Positions 35,007 to 44,824 of a stretch of 64,000 nucleotides of DNA are shown here, piece by piece. The notes below the pieces were generated by a model. That model was not told the DNA's origin. It worked only from the letters and a program-made list of their open reading frames with translations, and did not search any database. Position 1 is the first letter of the stretch. Every line of letters starts with the position of its first letter. This DNA comes from Planctomycetaceae bacterium. GTDB taxonomy: Bacteria > Planctomycetota > Planctomycetia > Pirellulales > Pirellulaceae. The DNA lies in the NCBI GenBank assembly GCA_021298315.1, contig JAJTFC010000015.1:1-64000 (forward strand), given 5' to 3'. A program made the position numbers and the translations under genes.

Positions 35007-36101
35007 ATGGCCTTTCCAGAGCAATCTGATCCTGACTCGAAAACCGAGTCCCCGTACACCCCTTATGTGGATCAAAGCGAGGGGCTTGGTGCAGGTCCTA
35101 CGCTGGGTCGCTTCGGTGACGCATTCAAATTCACCGCCGTCATCGTGGTGATGCTCGTGGCTATGTGGTTTGTTTCCAAGAAGCTTAAGGGGGTGACTTG
35201 GGAAGAGGTAAAAAATGGTTTTGAGAGTTTGCCTCTAATCCATGTTATCGGTGCGTTGATCCTCACGGCCATCAACTACTTGATACTCACAGGCTATGAC
35301 TGGATCGCCATTCGATTTATGAGAAAGCAGCTATCGTTCCGACGAATGATGGCAGGAGCGATCGTCGGTTACGCCTCTGGCAATGTGCTTGGCTGGCTCT
35401 TTGGTGGTAATGTAGCTCGGTATCGGATGTATTCGAAGTGGGGGTTTAGTACACTTGAGATCATCGGATTGGTATCGATTTTGTCCGTCACTTTTTGGCT
35501 CGGACTGTTTCTGCTTGCTGGCATCGCTTTTATTGCCTTACCGATCCATTTGCCACCTTCGGTAGAAGAGCACTTCAAGATCGAGTCCAAGCTCTTTGGA
35601 GATATCCAATTGAGCCACCAGATGTTTGGCTACATCTTTCTAGGGTGTGTGCTCGCTTATTTGGGCGCTTGCTTACTGATTCGAAAGCCCGTTCGTTTTA
35701 AGGGGATGTCGATTTCATTACCCCCTTTTAGACTTTCGGCGATGCAATTGGTGGTGTCTGCCCTGGATTTTTTGCTTGCTACGACAACTCTGTATATCTT
35801 ACTTCCGCCCGATATCGTGGGTCCGGATAAGATCAACTTTTCGACTGTACTAATCGCTTACCTGACGGCTCAGATCGCTGCCGTACTGACTCACGTGCCC
35901 GGTGGATACGGACTACTCGAAGGGATCCTCTTAGCGTTTCTTGAAGGATCTGGAACCGACAGAACCGCTTCGATCGTGGCGGCAGTGATCATGTTTCGAA
36001 TCATTTATTATCTGATCCCCTTTTGCATCGCGGGGATCCTGTTTGTCATCAACGAGTATTCCCCGGGTCTCAAGCAAGCGGATCAGGCCGATGGGATCTG
36101 A
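35007..36101 (+). CDS. UPF0104 / LPG-synthase TM-domain flippase-like membrane protein
   Basis: An integral membrane protein of about 364 residues (a GTG two codons earlier, at 35001, is an alternative start). Helices are visible at FTAVIVVMLVAMWFV, VIGALILTAINYLIL, GLVSILSVTFWLGLFLLAGIAFIAL, GYIFLGCVLAYLGACLLI, LDFLLATTTLYILLPP and the last pair around MFRIIYYLIPFCIAGILFVI. Characteristic UPF0104 segments are GYASGNVLGWLFGGNVARYRMYSKWGFS and HVPGGYGLLEGILLAFL. Related MprF N-terminal domains flip lysyl-phosphatidylglycerol; the substrate here is unknown. It overlaps the EpmB-like gene by 11 bp, so translation is probably coupled. Confidence 0.84.
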   Translation: MAFPEQSDPDSKTESPYTPYVDQSEGLGAGPTLGRFGDAFKFTAVIVVMLVAMWFVSKKLKGVTWEEVKNGFESLPLIHVIGALILTAINYLILTGYDWIAIRFMRKQLSFRRMMAGAIVGYASGNVLGWLFGGNVARYRMYSKWGFSTLEIIGLVSILSVTFWLGLFLLAGIAFIALPIHLPPSVEEHFKIESKLFGDIQLSHQMFGYIFLGCVLAYLGACLLIRKPVRFKGMSISLPPFRLSAMQLVVSALDFLLATTTLYILLPPDIVGPDKINFSTVLIAYLTAQIAAVLTHVPGGYGLLEGILLAFLEGSGTDRTASIVAAVIMFRIIYYLIPFCIAGILFVINEYSPGLKQADQADGI

Positions 36102-37110
36102 TCGGCACATCGAGTCGATCGCGGTAACTTGGCAAGAGTCCCTCAGGCGAGCAGTACGTTCGGTCGAGGAACTCTTGACGCTACTGTCTTTGACACGCGA
36201 GCAATTGCCTGAGTTGGATTCGAATCCCAATTTTCCGCTCTTGGTACCGCGCGAATACATTGAAAGGATGGAAAAATCCGACTCCTGTGATCCGCTGCTT
36301 CTGCAGGTATTGCCTTTAGCCCAAGAAAACGCTCAAGTAACAGGCTTTGGATTCGATCCTGTGGGAGATGGTTTATCCGCACGCTCTGCGGGTGTTCTTC
36401 ACAAATACCAATCCAGAGCGCTGCTGATCGCAACAGGCCTTTGTGCCGTACATTGCAGGTACTGCTTTCGACGACACTATCCTTACGAAGACTCTCCCAC
36501 TAGTCTTTCGCAGTGGGACGATTCGCTCAGATACATTCAAGACCATCGGGCGATCGAGGAAGTCATCTTGTCGGGAGGGGATCCACTGTCGTTGGGAAAC
36601 GCCAAGCTCTTTGGCTTGATCAACAGAATTTCGAGCATCGAACATGTCTCGCGAATTCGGATCCATACCCGATTTCCGGTAATGATTCCAAATCGTATCG
36701 ATGCGGATTTCATCGAGCAACTGGAAGCGATTGTGGGAGCGGAGTCTTCTAAGTCGATCTACATGGTTCTGCATGTGAATCATGCCAATGAAATCGATCG
36801 GCCATTGATGCAGGCTATTGCAAAACTACGACGATCCTCGGTGGTGCTATTGAATCAGGCGGTTTTGTTGCGTGGAGTCAACGACACACTAGAGGCCCAA
36901 AAAGATCTTTGCAGGAAACTCGCTGATTCGGGCGTGATCCCCTACTATTTGCATCAACTCGATCGAGTCGCAGGCGCAGCCCACTACGAGTGCGATGAGA
37001 GTCTCGGAGAAGCATTGGTCGCTGGACTTCGCCGAGAATTATCTGGCTATGCGGTTCCTCGATTCGTCAAGGAAACCGCAGGCGAACTGAGCAAAACCCT
37101 GATTCTTTAA
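36091..37110 (+). CDS. epmB: EpmB-like radical SAM lysine 2,3-aminomutase
   Basis: The EpmB family isomerises L-lysine to (R)-beta-lysine for attachment to elongation factor P. It has the radical SAM cysteines in CAVHCRYCFRRHYPYED, the GGDPLSL SAM-contact motif, HTRFPVMIPNRI, YMVLHVNHANEI, LLNQAVLLRGVNDT and YYLHQLDRVAGAAHYE. The size (339 residues) fits EpmB rather than the longer clostridial KamA, which has extra N- and C-terminal parts. I chose ATG 36091, overlapping the end of the upstream gene; ATG 36043 is deeper inside it. No EpmA or efp gene is next to it. The PLP lysine is likely in the final KETAGELSKTLIL segment. Confidence 0.85.
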   Translation: MGSDRHIESIAVTWQESLRRAVRSVEELLTLLSLTREQLPELDSNPNFPLLVPREYIERMEKSDSCDPLLLQVLPLAQENAQVTGFGFDPVGDGLSARSAGVLHKYQSRALLIATGLCAVHCRYCFRRHYPYEDSPTSLSQWDDSLRYIQDHRAIEEVILSGGDPLSLGNAKLFGLINRISSIEHVSRIRIHTRFPVMIPNRIDADFIEQLEAIVGAESSKSIYMVLHVNHANEIDRPLMQAIAKLRRSSVVLLNQAVLLRGVNDTLEAQKDLCRKLADSGVIPYYLHQLDRVAGAAHYECDESLGEALVAGLRRELSGYAVPRFVKETAGELSKTLIL

Positions 37111-38258
37111 CGGCTCGTGCCATTGGCAAGGCCTCGGTATCCAAGCGTATAAGTCTGGGGCTCTTTGGCTGTTGGATTCTGCGGCATCGAAGGTTTGCTG
37201 TTTATTTTGGAAGCAACTCCAGAGAGAGTCTCGATGCGCAATTTTTGATCCTGAAAATTCATGATCGCGACCCTAACATCCACTGGTAAGGCTGAGAGAC
37301 GGGTGTGATGAAACATACCCGGTTTGTAAACAATCGCATCGAGCCAGTTGTCAGGGATTTCAGGCTCATAAAGATCAAGCTTCGCTCCGATCTTGTGAAA
37401 TGGGGTTGGGAAGCTCCTCTGCTCAATGGTCTTTGAAAACAACTTTACGCAGCGAATCAAGTTGGCTTGGTGCTTGACGTACTCGCCTGCTGCGGCGCTG
37501 GCCACCGAATCGTTTTCTTGGTACACGGCCACAACAAAGGACTGACGGGCAAGAACCCCCTCCTTGCGGTAATGGGGAGGCTCAAGTCCAGCAGCTTGGA
37601 CCGTTACGTCCATCAAATCCGCTCTCCAATTTTCTGGAACGCTCAGCAAGACACCGAGTTTTCTCGAACCCTCGATGGTCGTTTGACTATTGGGCCTCAT
37701 CTTGAAATAGACTCCCCGCTGCCGATTGGTTGTGCCAGCAGCAACCGTCAGTTCTCTGGCTGGCCGCTGAAGAAACTGAACGCTTTGCGATTGATAATCG
37801 GATTGGTTCCAAGCACCCGAGACACTTCCGATACCTGGGTAACCACCGAAGCCCTGGAGATTCCCATCGCGGGCCTGATCCCGCTCTTGCAGAACTTGCA
37901 CCGGACCGTCGATGTCCGACTGCAGTTCGGTTCTTGGCCAGTAGTCGACCACGACCACGTCATCACGCCGGCATACGGCTTGAACCATGATTTCCTTGAC
38001 CGCTTGTTCCGCACCAGGCTGGAAAAGTGTCGAAACATCGAGTTCGAGCGAGACCAGTCGGGAGTTGGGTGTCCTTGCAAAGGCCGAGTGTGCGTAGAGG
38101 GAACGCACGGGTGCCGATGCATTGACGTCAAAAGCTACCTGGCCCAATACACCAGCACTGAATTGAACGAACAACCATAGGGCCAGCATCCTTGCAAACC
38201 TTTTCGGATTGCACTTGATCGCTTGGAGCAGCGCGTAACAGGTCAGCAGTAAAAGCAT
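37107..38258 (-). CDS. Secreted hypothetical protein
   Basis: A protein of 383 residues. The start at ATG 38258 has a near-perfect AAGGAGGT a few bases upstream, which settles it against the frame to 38288. A hydrophobic signal-like stretch (MLALWLFVQFSAGVLGQ) is preceded by MLLLLTCYALLQAIKCNPKRFA. The mature part includes RLVSLELDVSTLFQPGAEQAVKEIMVQAVCRRDDVVVVDYWPRTELQSDIDGP and LGVLLSVPENWRADLMDVTVQAAGLEPP, suggesting beta domains. There is no recognised family. The 3' end touches the EpmB-like gene (4-bp overlap of stops). Confidence 0.75.
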   Translation of the reverse strand: MLLLLTCYALLQAIKCNPKRFARMLALWLFVQFSAGVLGQVAFDVNASAPVRSLYAHSAFARTPNSRLVSLELDVSTLFQPGAEQAVKEIMVQAVCRRDDVVVVDYWPRTELQSDIDGPVQVLQERDQARDGNLQGFGGYPGIGSVSGAWNQSDYQSQSVQFLQRPARELTVAAGTTNRQRGVYFKMRPNSQTTIEGSRKLGVLLSVPENWRADLMDVTVQAAGLEPPHYRKEGVLARQSFVVAVYQENDSVASAAAGEYVKHQANLIRCVKLFSKTIEQRSFPTPFHKIGAKLDLYEPEIPDNWLDAIVYKPGMFHHTRLSALPVDVRVAIMNFQDQKLRIETLSGVASKINSKPSMPQNPTAKEPQTYTLGYRGLANGTSR

Positions 38259-38563
38259 TTTTCTTACCTCCTTGGATTGTCTTGGCACCTAGAGCGAATA
38301 ACTTAGAGCAACTAACGTTCCATCCTGGACATAAGATTCCTAAACATTCCGTTTTTTGAAACCAGACCTCACTATTTGCAATAAACGATCCAGTTTAATG
38401 CCAGCATCTGTTGAGATACTCGGTCAAATTTTCAAAACACGACGGTTGCTTTGTAATCCTAGAAGCAGGTTTTTCAAAGGCAAGACTTGAGGTTAGAATC
38501 GTGAAACGATGAGATTGCGTATCTTATCTAGTTTCACACATCCATAGATTCAAAGGTGATTGC
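38259..38563. other. 305-bp divergent intergenic region
   Basis: The region lies between two outward-facing genes and so should hold both promoters. The plus-strand part is AT-rich near 38480-38560, but I could not find a convincing -35/-10 pair. No RNA gene is visible. Confidence 0.5.
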
Positions 38564-39055
38564 ATGAGAGCTCAAGACGTATTGAAAGCATCGCTCAAAA
38601 CCACGCAAATGGTTTACTCTAGTTACATTAGCGATCTGACCGACGCTGAACTCATGATGCGTCCTGGTCCTGGTTGCAATCACATCGCTTGGCAACTTGG
38701 TCACCTCATCAGTTCCAATACAAGCATTCTCAATTCGATTCTCCCTGGTTCAGCCCCAGCTCTGCCCGAAGGTTTTGATGCGATGCACTCGAAGGCGACT
38801 GCCGCCAGTGATGATCCCAAGGATTTTATGACGAAAGTTCAGTACGAAGAATTATTCGCCAAACTGGACTCAGCGATCTTGACCGCCATTGATCGGCTAA
38901 GCGACCAAGACCTTGAAAAACCAAGTCCTGAGTACTGGCGTGGAAAGTTTCCGACCATTGGATCTTTGGCGGTGATCCTTGTGTCCCACACGATGATGCA
39001 TGTGGGCCAGTGGGTGCCAGTTCGCCGCAAACTCCAAAAGCCAGTCTTGATCTAG
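38564..39055 (+). CDS. DinB-family protein
   Basis: A helical-bundle protein of 163 residues. The N-terminal helix (VLKASLKTTQMVYSSYISDLTDAELMMRPGPGCNHIAWQLGHLISS) and the C-terminal histidines (SHTMMHVGQWVPVRRKL) fit the DinB/DfsB fold, in which three histidines bind a metal: H in NHIAWQLGH and H in SHTMMHVGQ. Family members include thiol transferases such as bacillithiol S-transferases. No function can be assigned here. It is a single gene, convergent with the giant cytochrome gene. Confidence 0.82.
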   Translation: MRAQDVLKASLKTTQMVYSSYISDLTDAELMMRPGPGCNHIAWQLGHLISSNTSILNSILPGSAPALPEGFDAMHSKATAASDDPKDFMTKVQYEELFAKLDSAILTAIDRLSDQDLEKPSPEYWRGKFPTIGSLAVILVSHTMMHVGQWVPVRRKLQKPVLI

Positions 39056-39062
39056 GAAATCT

Positions 39063-42000
39063 TTAATTCCCGGCGGGTACCAGCTTTAAAAAGTCGATGC
39101 CGACCATGTAGCCGGGAGCCGCATCGGGATGCTTGCCCAAGATCTGCACCTTCAGAACATGTTTCCCTTGAGTCAAACTTCTTGAGGGAAACTTTAGTAG
39201 ACCTGTGGTGATCACATCGGGAGTATTGTACGCATCGACAGGTTCGCCAAGGGGAACTTCATCGAGTAGCAACTGGACGATGGCATAGTCCCTGGCCTTG
39301 GTCAAAACGATCTGCGGTTCGTACTTACCTTCTTGCGGGATCTCGAATTCCAAGCTCAGAGTGTCCACAGGTTGGCCTCCGGTCCACCATAGCTGCTGGC
39401 CCGAAGACCATCGGTCTTTGGCAAACCCTCGCATGTCTTGTCCCTGAGCATTGCCACGGCTTTTCTGAAGCACCTTCATCGATTCGCCTTCGACGGCTCC
39501 GAGCACATTTCCTTTGGAGTCAAAATCCGGGCGAGGTCCTCGAAGTGGGACTTGGGCGGGACTAGCCAAATAGCCGATCAGATCTCTGATCTCCTCTGGT
39601 TGCATTTGCTCGAGGAGTCCGTTGGGCATAAGCGATAACTCCGAGAGCTTTCGCTGTGCGATTTCATCCTTGGCAACAACCACTAGATCGTTGATCGTCT
39701 TGAGGGTCACCGCACTATCGGTCTCCTTGGTAATCAATCCCGATAGAACTCTTCCGTCATCGAGTTGCAGCAACGTCATCTGGTAATCCTTGCCCACGAC
39801 CGCATTGGGCGCGACGAGGTTCTCAAGGATGTAGTTCAAATCAGCTCGATTCGAGCCGGTCAGGTCTGGGCCAACTTTTTCTCCGGCACCGAAGAGTTGA
39901 TGGCATGCCAGGCAGTGCTTGTTGAAATGCAATCGACCTTGGCTCACATCCGCCTTGGCCAATTCTTTCTTGGTCAACTGCGATTTGTATTTCTCGATGG
40001 CTTGTTGTTGCTCTTCGGAGGAGGTGCCGACTTTGCCCCAGGATTTGGTGATACGCTCGACAAGCGGTTTGTCATTGAGGCTGACCATCTGACGGACGTG
40101 GAACGCGTGCACATCCGATCTTGCGACTTTTCCAGACTCAACCGCATCGAGAAGTTTTTCAGCAAACGGGGCTCGAGAGACCAGGGTTGCAACGGCATCC
40201 TCGCGTGCGTTTTTGTTCAGTTGGGGATAGAGTGCGAGCAGTTTTTCGGCTGCTTGGGAATCCGCAACTGCCGATAAAGCTTTGATTGCAGGTGACTGCA
40301 ATTCCTGTGTATCAAGGATCGCATAGAGGCTTGGAGCGAGCTCCTTATCGCGGCCTTTGACCAAAATATCCAAAGCTCCAAGCCGCTCAGCCATCGATCG
40401 ATCTTTATCGACCAAGCGTTGACGAAGTTGCGGGAAGGCTCGCTGGTCGCCAAAGGCCACCGCTGCCCGAAGCGCCAAATCCCTGATCTCAGGCTCCTGG
40501 GCTTTTGAGAGTTGCTCGTAGGCTTCCTTCCAATTCTGAGGCTGGAGCACATTGACGCGTCCCTCCATCGATTGGAGTACTTGCTCGAGGGTTTCCTTCT
40601 GCTTGGGTGCTGGCCATGAAGTCATTTGGTAAACCAAGGCTTCGAGACCTTGGGCATCAGACGCTGCGCGGCGTACGATGTACTGAGCAACCAATCCCAA
40701 ACGACTTGCAGCGGCTAATTCTAAAGCCCTCTTGGGATCCTTAGTCACCAGCGGCTCGATTCCATACCAACTCACCAAAGGAATATTCTTATCCTTGTTA
40801 TCTGCTTCATGGCTCAGGAGGCCTTGGGCAATCCCCCAGCGCTGATCGAGTTCCAGGCGCTGAATCGCTGAAGCCAAATAGAGTCTGACCATAGGATCTG
40901 TTTTGCCATTGGACGCGATTTGTTCGAATTTTGCGAGAACCGATGGACTGACTTTTTTGTCTTCGCAAAGCAATTGGATCGCCCAAGCCACTGCGTAAGG
41001 GGAAGGATGATCTAAGAGCGATTCGAGTTTCGCATCATCGAGCAAGCCTGTTGCGTGTGCAAGCCACAGACCTCGAAGCACTCGCGTTTCGTCTTCGCTG
41101 GCTACAAGCTCTTGCACTTGCTTAGCCACTACATCGCGATCCAGCTTTCCAGCAGCCGATCGCTCTTGGAGTATCCTTCGAGAAATTCGCACATACCAAT
41201 CGTTTTTATGCCAAGCGAGCTTGGCCAACTCCCCATCGCTGAGCTTCGACAAATCGACCGCTTGGCGATCGGGAACTCCATAGGCGATGTTGTAGACGCG
41301 TCCATTGGTGCGGTCCCAAATTTCCGGATTCACTCGGTGGCAAGCGTTTCGATCGTACCAATCGATCAGGTAGACAGATCCGTCTGGCCCAGTGCGCAGA
41401 TTGATTCCACGAAACCAGCGATCGTTGGCAAGGAGCAAGTCATCACCATGCTTGCCAACATAACCGCTTGCGTCCCGAAACAAGCGATCCATGTTGACGC
41501 GATTACCGTGTACATTGTTGAAGAAAATGTGGTTGCGGTACCGATCAGGCCAATTGTCGCCAAGATAGATCATCCCACCGCAATGCGCGTGGCCACCTCC
41601 GGCGTCGGAAGTATCATCTTGGATACCTGGTTCATGTCCCCACCATGCATGATCTCCGATGTTGCCGGCGTAATGCAAGTGATCGGCGATGGTCTTGATA
41701 TCCGAGTAGACGTAGCGATTAAAGTGCTCGCCTGCTTGCCGTTGATAATGAGCACCTTGGATCACATGGTAAAGATGCGGAATAACGCAAGCCGTGATGA
41801 AGGCTTGGCCATGATCATTGAAATCCACCCCCCAAGGATTGCTTGTTCCCCAAGCAAAAACTTCAAAAGTGTGCTGCGTTGGATGGTATCGCCATACAGC
41901 AGCATTCATTGGAACCCGTTGGTCATCGGGTGTACCGGGTTTGCCAACCTTGCTGTGAGTAAAGACCCCGTGGCAACCGTAGAGCCATCCGTCTGGGCCC

Positions 42001-43733
42001 CAGTTGAATGCATTCAAAGTTTCGTGGGTGTCTTGGTAACCAAAGCCGTCGAGCAACACCTGAGGCTTTGCATCAGGAATATCATCGCCATTTGCATCGG
42101 GAATAAATAGCAAGTAGGGTGCTGCTCCGACCCACACGCCACCAAAGCCGACTTCGAGCCCACTGACGAGATTAAGTCCTTCAATGAACTGCTTGCGGCT
42201 ATCGAATACTCCGTCTTGATTGGTGTCTTCCAAGATGATGATTTTGTCGATTCCTTGGCCTTCAGGAGCTCGCTTGGGGTACGTGTAGGCTTCGGCAACC
42301 CACAGTCGCCCTCGGTGGTCGAAGGCCATGGCGACGGGTTGATGAATTTGCGGTTCGCCTGCAGCAAGCTGGACATGGAAGCCTTCGGGCACCGTCATAT
42401 GGGCTGCGGCATCGATACCCGTCAGATCCTCTTTGAGCTCTCGTCTAGGTTTGGCCTGAGCAGCTTGGTATGCAATGCCATGCAATTGATTTTGCTCATG
42501 CCGCAGAACATGACAGCCAAGCATTCCTCCGACAACGATATCGAGCGACTGATTCGAATCGACATCGGCGATGACGATCTGGCGTCCTATACCAGAGGAA
42601 TCGTCGGCAAGGTGCGGGATCCACTGGATCCCTTCTTCAGAGCGTTTGAGTTCAAACCAATAGATAACCGCGCCCGCATCCCACTCTGAACTTTGTCGGT
42701 GGTGAGACCAATACGTTTTTCCAGTGATGATGTCCTGCAGTCCATCCCCATTGATGTCAGCCATCTTGACCGAGTGCAGTTCCGAGATGTGGATACCATA
42801 AGGGTTCTCCGACGGCTTGCTACCCATGATCAAATGCCGCTTGAATTCGCGCTCGCCTGCAGAGGACTTTTTCTGTTCCCACCAGACCAATCCGTAACCG
42901 TGCGCATCGAGGCTGGTGATGACATCGTTGAGTCCATCGGCGTTGACATCGTATGCGAACATGTCGGCGCCACCTGGACAAAACGGAACCGCTTCAAAGT
43001 CCCACAATGCCTGGCCCTTCGCACCTGGATTTTTGAACCAACCGTTATTGGCAATCACATCGAGTTTTCCATCGCCATCGACGTCGCCAACCCCAAGAGC
43101 ATGTCCGAAACGTTCGTGCGCGACGACTTCCGATATTCGAGTGAACTTCCAAGCGTCAAAACTCACGCCGGAAGGCTCGGCGTATCCGAACATACCGGCA
43201 CGCGTACAAACCAATTCGGGTTTGCCATCCCCCGTTATATCGGTGAAAGCTGGAGATTCGTTCGAGACCCAATCGAATACCTGATGCTTAGTCCAGTGAC
43301 CGTGAGCTGCGACCTCCTTGCCTGGGTTCTCATACACATAAGCCGGTGTGCCTGGGAAGCCGACGGTGAGCACATCGTTGAATCCATCGCCGTTGAAGTC
43401 ATGAATCCAAGCGAAGAAGTGATCCGCATAAGCATTCATCGGCTGGGGTTTAGGAGCGTAAATCTCGTGCGAGACTTTAAACTCTGGGCCTTCGAACCAG
43501 TAAGGGCCATAGACGACATCAGGATTGCTGTCTGCGTTAAGATCACCGACTCCTGCACCTTCGCTAAAATAAGTCTTCGTAAGCGATTGCCGATTGAATG
43601 TGTGGACCATGCCTCGATCCGACGGTTCTTGTGCGACAAGCAAAGGAGCATTGCAAGCGAGCAAAAGAGCCAAGAAGGCAAAGATTCTTTGTGGGATGAA
43701 TCGGCCAGTGGAGGTAAGGATCAAGGGAATCAT
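39063..43733 (-). CDS. FG-GAP propeller, membrane-bound dehydrogenase, HEAT and cytochrome c fusion
   Basis: About 1556 residues. I place the start at ATG 43733, giving the signal peptide IFAFLALLLACNAPLLVAQ; an upstream frame reaches 43808. The order is: FG-GAP/VCBS-like repeats (residues ~40-400, DLNADSNPDVVYG, DFNGDGFNDVLTV, DINGDGLQDIITG); a planctomycete-type membrane-bound dehydrogenase propeller (~440-830, GRLWVAEAYTYP, FNWGPDGWLYGCHGV, DGSVYLIDWYDR); HEAT-like helices (~850-1230); a heme c domain (FNKHCLACHQLFGAGEKVGPDLTG), followed by ILENLVAPNAVVGKDYQ; and a C-terminal beta-sandwich of carbohydrate-binding type. This family is widespread in planctomycetes and is thought to oxidise sugars at the envelope. 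Substrate unknown. It is a single-gene unit. Confidence 0.87.
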   Translation of the reverse strand: MIPLILTSTGRFIPQRIFAFLALLLACNAPLLVAQEPSDRGMVHTFNRQSLTKTYFSEGAGVGDLNADSNPDVVYGPYWFEGPEFKVSHEIYAPKPQPMNAYADHFFAWIHDFNGDGFNDVLTVGFPGTPAYVYENPGKEVAAHGHWTKHQVFDWVSNESPAFTDITGDGKPELVCTRAGMFGYAEPSGVSFDAWKFTRISEVVAHERFGHALGVGDVDGDGKLDVIANNGWFKNPGAKGQALWDFEAVPFCPGGADMFAYDVNADGLNDVITSLDAHGYGLVWWEQKKSSAGEREFKRHLIMGSKPSENPYGIHISELHSVKMADINGDGLQDIITGKTYWSHHRQSSEWDAGAVIYWFELKRSEEGIQWIPHLADDSSGIGRQIVIADVDSNQSLDIVVGGMLGCHVLRHEQNQLHGIAYQAAQAKPRRELKEDLTGIDAAAHMTVPEGFHVQLAAGEPQIHQPVAMAFDHRGRLWVAEAYTYPKRAPEGQGIDKIIILEDTNQDGVFDSRKQFIEGLNLVSGLEVGFGGVWVGAAPYLLFIPDANGDDIPDAKPQVLLDGFGYQDTHETLNAFNWGPDGWLYGCHGVFTHSKVGKPGTPDDQRVPMNAAVWRYHPTQHTFEVFAWGTSNPWGVDFNDHGQAFITACVIPHLYHVIQGAHYQRQAGEHFNRYVYSDIKTIADHLHYAGNIGDHAWWGHEPGIQDDTSDAGGGHAHCGGMIYLGDNWPDRYRNHIFFNNVHGNRVNMDRLFRDASGYVGKHGDDLLLANDRWFRGINLRTGPDGSVYLIDWYDRNACHRVNPEIWDRTNGRVYNIAYGVPDRQAVDLSKLSDGELAKLAWHKNDWYVRISRRILQERSAAGKLDRDVVAKQVQELVASEDETRVLRGLWLAHATGLLDDAKLESLLDHPSPYAVAWAIQLLCEDKKVSPSVLAKFEQIASNGKTDPMVRLYLASAIQRLELDQRWGIAQGLLSHEADNKDKNIPLVSWYGIEPLVTKDPKRALELAAASRLGLVAQYIVRRAASDAQGLEALVYQMTSWPAPKQKETLEQVLQSMEGRVNVLQPQNWKEAYEQLSKAQEPEIRDLALRAAVAFGDQRAFPQLRQRLVDKDRSMAERLGALDILVKGRDKELAPSLYAILDTQELQSPAIKALSAVADSQAAEKLLALYPQLNKNAREDAVATLVSRAPFAEKLLDAVESGKVARSDVHAFHVRQMVSLNDKPLVERITKSWGKVGTSSEEQQQAIEKYKSQLTKKELAKADVSQGRLHFNKHCLACHQLFGAGEKVGPDLTGSNRADLNYILENLVAPNAVVGKDYQMTLLQLDDGRVLSGLITKETDSAVTLKTINDLVVVAKDEIAQRKLSELSLMPNGLLEQMQPEEIRDLIGYLASPAQVPLRGPRPDFDSKGNVLGAVEGESMKVLQKSRGNAQGQDMRGFAKDRWSSGQQLWWTGGQPVDTLSLEFEIPQEGKYEPQIVLTKARDYAIVQLLLDEVPLGEPVDAYNTPDVITTGLLKFPSRSLTQGKHVLKVQILGKHPDAAPGYMVGIDFLKLVPAGN

Positions 43734-43873
43734 GAAAGATCGATTGCTGGAAGGGGACTTGGGAGGGGACATAGCATCGCTGGAAACGATGCCTGTTAAG
43801 ACCTTCATTCTATCCGAAACCGCTGGGACTTGCGAACTGTCGATAGGACCCGAGTGTTTTAAGCGTTTAAGCG

Positions 43874-44614
43874 TTAGACATAACCCTGATGAACCGGCTT
43901 GATGACTAGCTCAGGAATATGAACTCTCGGAGGCAATGCAATGATCGACGCGACGACTTGTCCAACATCGCTTGGACGCAAGATCAATTGTCGCTGTTCT
44001 TCGGAAACGGGAACAGGCCGTTGTTCGAGAATCGGCGTATCGACTTCGCCAGGATAGATATTGGTGACCCGGACTCCTTCAGCACCGACTTCGTTGGCCA
44101 CGCAGGTTCCAAGAGCGGTCATGGCAAACTTGCTAGCCGCATAAGCGACACCTCCTAGCGCCAAGGCTCGTTTTCCGGTGACGCTTGATATGTTGATGAT
44201 CGTCCCGCTGTGACGGGCTCGCATTTCGGGCAGCGTGGCGTAGATCATGTTGTAAGCTCCCGTGGCATTGATCGCCATGACATCGTCCCATTGCTGGGGT
44301 TGCATTTGCCCGATGGTGCGATTTTTTATGTTAACCCCTGCTGCATTCACGAGGATATCGATCCGATCCCATCGCTTGCGCACTTGGTCAACGAAATCCT
44401 CTACACTGGTTCGATCCGTCACATCTAAAGGCAGGCCGATGACCTCTGGGTTCCCAGTGGCTCTAAGTTGGTTTGCAGCTTGTTCGACGACATCATTGCG
44501 TCTAGAGCCGATGGCCACGCGAAGACCCGCTTTGGCTAGGGCTTCTGCGATTCCAAGTCCGATACCGGTTGCGCCGCCCGTTACAATGGCGACTTGAGGA
44601 GAATGGGTGTTCAT
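43874..44614 (-). CDS. Short-chain dehydrogenase/reductase
   Basis: A protein of 246 residues with the classical SDR signature: cofactor loop TGGATGIGLGIAEA, adenine-binding LDVTDRTS, NAAGVN for NNAG, active-site Ser in INISSVTGKRAL, the catalytic YAASKFA (Tyr and Lys), and the PGEVDTP segment after it. The R in IGSRRND suggests NADP(H), a common rule but not proof. The substrate is unknown. It is upstream of the giant cytochrome gene on the same strand, but the 140-bp gap leaves co-transcription open. Confidence 0.88.
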   Translation of the reverse strand: MNTHSPQVAIVTGGATGIGLGIAEALAKAGLRVAIGSRRNDVVEQAANQLRATGNPEVIGLPLDVTDRTSVEDFVDQVRKRWDRIDILVNAAGVNIKNRTIGQMQPQQWDDVMAINATGAYNMIYATLPEMRARHSGTIINISSVTGKRALALGGVAYAASKFAMTALGTCVANEVGAEGVRVTNIYPGEVDTPILEQRPVPVSEEQRQLILRPSDVGQVVASIIALPPRVHIPELVIKPVHQGYV

Positions 44615-44824
44615 GCTGGGGTTTCTAAAGTCAAGTAGAATGGTTGCAGGCGGATTTAGAAGAAACTTATGGTAGTCGCAGACAGCGAATCGCCCAAGGG
44701 CACTGAACTTTAAGAAAATCTCAGAAATCGGCTAAGAAAAGCTTTTGCTCTACGTTAACTGGGTGTCAGCACGAGGCACTGGGCCTTGTGATTGCCCCAA
44801 TGACTAACAGGTAATGGTTCCATT

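Noticed and set aside
36215-36235. GGATTCGAATCC-like T-loop string suggesting a tRNA
   Set aside because: It lies inside the EpmB-like gene and no acceptor or anticodon stems surround it.
41055-43799. Two long plus-strand frames (about 350 and 370 codons) opposite the FG-GAP/cytochrome gene
   Set aside because: They are antisense to a well-supported protein with clear domain motifs, with no supporting features of their own.
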